A DNA stretch of 64,000 bases from Roseibacterium beibuensis (GTDB lineage: Bacteria > Pseudomonadota > Alphaproteobacteria > Rhodobacterales > Rhodobacteraceae). The stretch lies in NCBI RefSeq assembly GCF_039542305.1, contig NZ_BAABHW010000001.1:1-64000 (forward strand), read 5' to 3'. Below are positions 60,242 to 64,000 of the stretch, in pieces. The stretch's first letter is position 1, and each line of letters starts with the position of its first letter. The position numbers and the translations under genes were made by a program. The notes under the pieces were generated by a model that searched no databases, had not been told where the DNA came from, and was given only the letters and a program-made list of their open reading frames with translations.

Positions 60242-61405
60242 TCAGCGCCAGCGCGTTTCGAAATCCTCGGGCAACAGCAGGTTGTGACGCCCCAGGTTCT
60301 TCACGTCCCGTTCGCCGCAGAGTGCCATGGTCGTGTCGAGTTCCTTGTGCAGCACTTCGAGCGATTTCTTCACGCCCTCCTGTCCCATGGCCCCGAGGCC
60401 ATAGACAAAGGCGCGGCCCACCATCGTGCCCGTGGCCCCAAGCGCGAGCGCCTTGAGGATGTCCTGGCCCGAGCGGATGCCGCTGTCGAGATGCACCTCG
60501 ATCTTGTCGCCCACCGCATCCATGATGCGCGGCAGCATGCGGATCGAGCTGAGCGCGCCGTCCAGTTGCCGCCCGCCGTGGTTCGACACGACGATGGCAT
60601 CGGCACCCACGTTGATTGCCTGTTTCGCGTCCTCCTCGTCGAGGATGCCCTTGAGGATCACGGGGCCGTCCCACCAATCGCGGAACTGTTTGATCCGCGC
60701 CCAGTCAAGCGAGGGGTCGAAGGCCTCGGCCGTCCATGAGCCGAGCGACGTGGGATCTTTCACGCCCTTTGCGTGGCCGACGATATTGCCGAAGAACCGC
60801 CGCTTGGTTTGTAGCATCTCCAGCCCCCAAGGCACCTTGGTGGCGAGGTTGGCGAGGGAGGCGGGAGTCAGTTTCGGCGGAGCGGAGAGGCCGTTTTTCA
60901 GGTCCTTGTGACGCTGGCCCATGATCTGCAAGTCCACGGTAATGACCAGCGCCGAGCACTTCGCCTCTTTCGCGCGGTCGAACAGACGCTTCATGAAGTC
61001 GTCGTCCTTGAGCGTGTAGACCTGGAACCAGAACGGTTTCGAGGTGTGGCTGGCCACATCCTCTATCGAGCAGATCGACATGGTCGAGAGCGTGAACGGC
61101 ACGCCGAATTTCTCGGCGGCGCGGGCGGCCTTGATTTCTCCATCGGCCGATTGCATGCCCAACAGGCCCACCGGGGCCAGGGCGACCGGCATCGCCACGT
61201 CCTGCCCCACCAGTTGCGAGGCGGTCGTGCGGCCCGCCATGTCCACGGCGATGCGCTGACGCAGGCGGATTTCGTCGAAATCGGATGAGTTTTCGCGGAA
61301 GGTCTGTTCCGTCCAGCTGCCCGATTCCGCGTAGTCGTAGAACATCTTGGGCACGCGGCGGCGGTAGATGCGGCGCAGGTCTTCGATTTCGGTGATGACG
61401 GGCAT
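60242..61405 (-). CDS. lldD: FMN-dependent L-lactate dehydrogenase (alpha-hydroxyacid oxidase family)
   Basis: The 387-residue flavoenzyme oxidises an L-2-hydroxyacid, most likely L-lactate to pyruvate feeding the respiratory chain. Visible landmarks are the N-terminal DYAESGSWTEQTF region, TLSTMSICSIEDVA near 105, VVSNHGGRQLDGA near 270 with the catalytic His and the substrate Arg, and DSGIRSGQDILKALALGA near 305 for FMN phosphate binding. Length is normal. Related enzymes use glycolate or mandelate, so the substrate is probable, not proven. Confidence 0.9.
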   Translation of the reverse strand: MPVITEIEDLRRIYRRRVPKMFYDYAESGSWTEQTFRENSSDFDEIRLRQRIAVDMAGRTTASQLVGQDVAMPVALAPVGLLGMQSADGEIKAARAAEKFGVPFTLSTMSICSIEDVASHTSKPFWFQVYTLKDDDFMKRLFDRAKEAKCSALVITVDLQIMGQRHKDLKNGLSAPPKLTPASLANLATKVPWGLEMLQTKRRFFGNIVGHAKGVKDPTSLGSWTAEAFDPSLDWARIKQFRDWWDGPVILKGILDEEDAKQAINVGADAIVVSNHGGRQLDGALSSIRMLPRIMDAVGDKIEVHLDSGIRSGQDILKALALGATGTMVGRAFVYGLGAMGQEGVKKSLEVLHKELDTTMALCGERDVKNLGRHNLLLPEDFETRWR

Positions 61406-61501
61406 GGCAGCCTCCCCCTGTCCGCAGAAATTGGTATGTTTTTCTTACCGCCTGTCTCTCACCCTGTCCATTGTGGCGTTCCGCCACCGCGATCCGCGCG
61501 C

Positions 61502-62293
61502 TCAGGCACGATGGGCGCCGTCGGCCAATCCCTTGACGAAGGCCAGCACGTCCACGGGTGTACGGCCCGCCGCGATTTCGCCCACGATGGCCGAGCCGAC
61601 GACGCAGCCATCGGCGACGCCTGCAATGGCCTCGGCGGCGTGCGGGGTCTTGATGCCGAAGCCCACGATGACGGGAAGGTCGGTTTGCGCCTTGATCCGG
61701 GCCACCTCGGGGGCGACGTCACCGGTCTGCGCCTCGGCCGCGCCGGTGATGCCGGTGATCGACACGTAGTAGACGAACCCGCTGGTGTTCTGGAGCACCT
61801 TCGGCAGACGCTTGTCATCGGTCGTGGGCGTGGCCAGTCGGATGAAGTTGAGCCCCGCCTTCTGCGCCGGGATGCACAATTCCTCGTCTTCCTCGGGTGG
61901 CAGGTCCACCACGATCAACCCGTCGATCCCGGCCTCTTTCGCATCGGAAAGGAACCGGTCCACGCCACGCGAATAGATCGGGTTGTAATAGCCCATCATC
62001 ACGATCGGGGTGGTGTCGTCCTCCTTGCGCAGCTCGCGCGCGATCTGGAGGGTCTTTTCCAGCGTCTGCCCGCCTTCCAGCGCACGCTGGCCGGCCAGCT
62101 GGATCGTCGGGCCATCGGCCATCGGGTCGGTAAAGGGCATGCCCAACTCGATGATGTCGACGCCCGCGCCGGGCAGGCCGCGCACCACCTCGAGCGAGGT
62201 CTCGTAATCGGGGTCGCCCGCCATGACATAGGCGACGAAGGCCTTTTTCCCCTCGGCCCGCAGGCGTGCGAAGGTGTCGTCGATGCGTGTCAT
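61502..62293 (-). CDS. trpA: Tryptophan synthase alpha chain
   Basis: The 263-residue TIM barrel cleaves indole-3-glycerol phosphate to indole. It carries DIIELGMPFTDPMADGP with the catalytic Glu and Asp near residues 49-60, LIVVDLPPEE near 130, YYVSITGITGA near 175 and a phosphate-binding GFGIKTP near 213. The ATG at 62293 follows GGGGGAG; the frame beyond is rejected. It is separated from trpB by about 8 kb and is on the opposite strand, which is usual in this family of organisms. Confidence 0.96.
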   Translation of the reverse strand: MTRIDDTFARLRAEGKKAFVAYVMAGDPDYETSLEVVRGLPGAGVDIIELGMPFTDPMADGPTIQLAGQRALEGGQTLEKTLQIARELRKEDDTTPIVMMGYYNPIYSRGVDRFLSDAKEAGIDGLIVVDLPPEEDEELCIPAQKAGLNFIRLATPTTDDKRLPKVLQNTSGFVYYVSITGITGAAEAQTGDVAPEVARIKAQTDLPVIVGFGIKTPHAAEAIAGVADGCVVGSAIVGEIAAGRTPVDVLAFVKGLADGAHRA

Positions 62294-62365
62294 GGGCTCC
62301 CCCGTCAAAATCTCCGCCGCAGGGTTTGGGCCAAAGGGGCGGGGAAATCAATGGGGCGCGAGGGA

Positions 62366-62788
62366 TCAGGCCGCGACGCCGTCTTCGACGGACACCATCC
62401 AACGGATGCCGAACCGGTCGCGCACCGTTCCGAAGGCGGGCGTCCAGAAGGTTTCGCTCATCGGCATGCCGACCTCGCCGCCCTCGGCCAGCCCGGCGAA
62501 GACCCGGTGCGCTTCGGCCACGCTGTCCAGCGCCAGATGCAGGGACGCGCCGGCCATTCCGGCCTCGTCGCCGGGGGCGCTGTCCGAGGCCAGGATTTCA
62601 ATGCCGCCGTGGCGCAGCGTGGCGTTCATCACCGCATCGTCCGCCATGCCTGCCATCTGTGCACGGTCGGCTTCGGGCATGTCGGCGAAACGCAGGATCT
62701 CCGGCGCGGGCGCCCCGAGCAACTTGGCATAGAAGGTCAGGGCCGCTTCACAGGTGCCGTCGAAGAAGAGATAGGGTGTGATGTGCAT
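62366..62788 (-). CDS. VOC-superfamily (PhnB-like) protein
   Basis: The 140-residue protein has the PhnB/glyoxalase-like opening ITPYLFFDGTCEAALTFYAK and a C-terminal FWTPAFGTVRDRFGIRWMVS, typical of the 3-demethylubiquinone-methyltransferase-like VOC group. Members form dimers with a substrate pocket, and many have no known function. It lies between trpA and ychF and is probably an independent transcript. Confidence 0.88.
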   Translation of the reverse strand: MHITPYLFFDGTCEAALTFYAKLLGAPAPEILRFADMPEADRAQMAGMADDAVMNATLRHGGIEILASDSAPGDEAGMAGASLHLALDSVAEAHRVFAGLAEGGEVGMPMSETFWTPAFGTVRDRFGIRWMVSVEDGVAA

Positions 62789-62888
62789 GCTGAGCCTCCG
62801 GTTGAGGGCGCCACCCTAGCACATTCGGTTGCCCCTTGCGCGTGCGCACCGTAGAAGGCGGCGAATTTCCAAGGCACGAGGGCGAAAC

Positions 62889-63986
62889 ATGGGGTTCAAG
62901 GTCGGGATCGTGGGGCTGCCGAATGTGGGCAAGTCCACCCTCTTCAACGCGCTGACCAAAACGGCCGCCGCGCAGGCCGCCAATTTTCCCTTCTGCACGA
63001 TCGAGCCGAACGTGGGCGAGGTCGCCGTGCCCGATGCGCGGCTGGACACGCTGGCCGGCATCGCCGGCTCCAAGCAGATCATCCCGGCGCGCATGACCTT
63101 CGTGGATATCGCTGGCCTGGTGAAGGGCGCGTCAAAGGGCGAAGGCCTCGGCAATCAGTTCCTCGCCAATATCCGCGAGGTCGATGCCATCGCCCATGTG
63201 CTGCGCTGTTTCGAGGATGATGACGTCACCCATGTCGAAGGCCGCGTCGACCCGGTCGAGGATGCCGACACGATCGAAACGGAACTGATGCTGGCCGATC
63301 TGGAGTCGATCGAGAAGCGCTTGCAGAATATCGTGCGCAAGGTGCGTGGCGGCGACAAGGAAGCCGTCCAGCAGGAGCGTCTGATGAAAGAGGCCAAGGC
63401 CATGCTGGAAGAGGGCAAGCCCGCCCGCATGGTCGAGGTGTCCGAGGATGACGCCAAGGCGTGGAAGGGGCTGCAGCTTTTGACCAGCAAGCCCGTGCTC
63501 TACGTCTGCAATGTCGACGAGGGCGAGGCCGCGACCGGGAATGCGCTGTCGGACAAGGTGGCGCAGATGGCCGCCGAACAGGGGGCCGGGCAGGTCGTGA
63601 TCTCGGCCAAGATCGAGGAAGAGATCAGCCAGCTCGATGCCGACGAGGCGCAGATGTTCCTTGAGGAACTGGGCCTGCACGAGGCGGGCCTCGACCGGCT
63701 GATCCGCGCGGGCTACGACCTTTTGGGGCTCGAGACCTATTTCACCGTCGGCCCGAAAGAGGCCCGCGCCTGGACCATCCGCCGCGGCACCCGCGCCCCG
63801 CAGGCCGCTGGCGTCATCCACGGCGATTTCGAGCGCGGCTTCATCCGGGCCGAAACCATCGCCTACGACGATTTCGTCAGCCTGGGCGGCGAACAGGCCG
63901 CCAAGGATGCCGGCAAGATGCGGGTCGAAGGCAAGGGCTACGAGGTCAAGGACGGCGACGTCCTGCATTTCCTGTTCAACGCGTAA
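62889..63986 (+). CDS. ychF: Redox-regulated ATPase YchF
   Basis: The 365-residue Obg-family P-loop protein has G1 GIVGLPNVGKST near residue 6, the G3 region FVDIAGLVKGASKGEG near 66, a NVDE element in place of the strict NKxD guanine motif (consistent with ATP preference), a central coiled coil (about 130-200) and a C-terminal TGS domain (TYFTVGPKEARAWTIRRGTR). It associates with ribosomes and stress responses. The start at 62889 gives the standard N-terminus. It ends just before the window edge. Confidence 0.96.
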   Translation: MGFKVGIVGLPNVGKSTLFNALTKTAAAQAANFPFCTIEPNVGEVAVPDARLDTLAGIAGSKQIIPARMTFVDIAGLVKGASKGEGLGNQFLANIREVDAIAHVLRCFEDDDVTHVEGRVDPVEDADTIETELMLADLESIEKRLQNIVRKVRGGDKEAVQQERLMKEAKAMLEEGKPARMVEVSEDDAKAWKGLQLLTSKPVLYVCNVDEGEAATGNALSDKVAQMAAEQGAGQVVISAKIEEEISQLDADEAQMFLEELGLHEAGLDRLIRAGYDLLGLETYFTVGPKEARAWTIRRGTRAPQAAGVIHGDFERGFIRAETIAYDDFVSLGGEQAAKDAGKMRVEGKGYEVKDGDVLHFLFNA

Positions 63987-64000
63987 GGAATAGGGCGCCC

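Overview
The window looks like chromosome from an alphaproteobacterium of the Rhodobacteraceae (marine roseobacter type). The grounds are high G+C with C/G-ending codons, the ihfB-lapA-trpF-trpB and trpA-ychF housekeeping neighbourhoods, an aerobic-type (cob) cobalamin cluster, and many TRAP, TTT and BCCT transporters. I saw no tRNA, rRNA or CRISPR array.

Layout. 1-2020: N-terminal part of a large secreted Ig-like repeat protein that runs off the window edge. 2549-3210: a GFA-fold enzyme and an IS5-family transposase tail. 3394-9348: an IclR-regulated catabolic operon (tandem operator, IclR, tctCBA-type uptake system, class III CoA-transferase, CitE-like lyase) that fits import, CoA activation and cleavage of a carboxylic acid. 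9434-14690: accessory DNA with an IS903-like element carrying a frameshifted transposase, a Tn7/Tn5053-like tniA-tniB pair, clustered GTGCAT repeats with a perfect 22-bp inverted repeat, and about 0.9 kb of unassigned sequence. 14695-27459: vitamin B12 region with two adenosylcobalamin riboswitches, an ECF cobalt transporter (DUF4198-cbiM-cbiL-cbiQ-cbiO), and cobN, cobW, a DUF1636 gene, cobO and cobQ that look intact. cobG is destroyed (nonsense codon, frameshifts, 11-G run, 3' end cut by an IS fragment), a DUF1289 gene is frameshifted, and only tail remnants resembling cobC and cobD survive. 28187-33770: RidA, a fused TRAP permease, a TAXI binding protein and two LysR regulators. 33780-41425: LysR-box promoter, then aldehyde dehydrogenase, atypical M19 dipeptidase-like protein, BCCT transporter, an unrecognised 563-aa protein, DUF3726 protein and Ldh-family oxidoreductase. 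41500-41945: trpS-like remnant. 42042-49401: a signalling island with a receiver protein, an Hpt protein, two receivers fused to degenerate GGDEF-like domains, a FeeM/LuxI-like N-acyl amino acid synthase, a SAM methyltransferase and a membrane histidine kinase. 49722-63986: mostly core genes (ihfB, lapA, trpF, trpB, pth, rplY, lldD, trpA, ychF), interrupted by a sulfotransferase-like gene and by two secreted proteins with long poly-aspartate tails next to a membrane-bound LuxR-type regulator.

How it fits together. Both riboswitches tie cobalt import and corrin genes to the B12 level, yet the corrin block itself is eroding, so the strain may need cobG, cobC and cobD functions from elsewhere or may depend on salvage. 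The best candidates for undescribed biology are the FeeM-like synthase/methyltransferase/phosphorelay island, the BCCT-DUF3726-563-aa protein catabolic cluster, and the poly-Asp protein pair with its membrane regulator.
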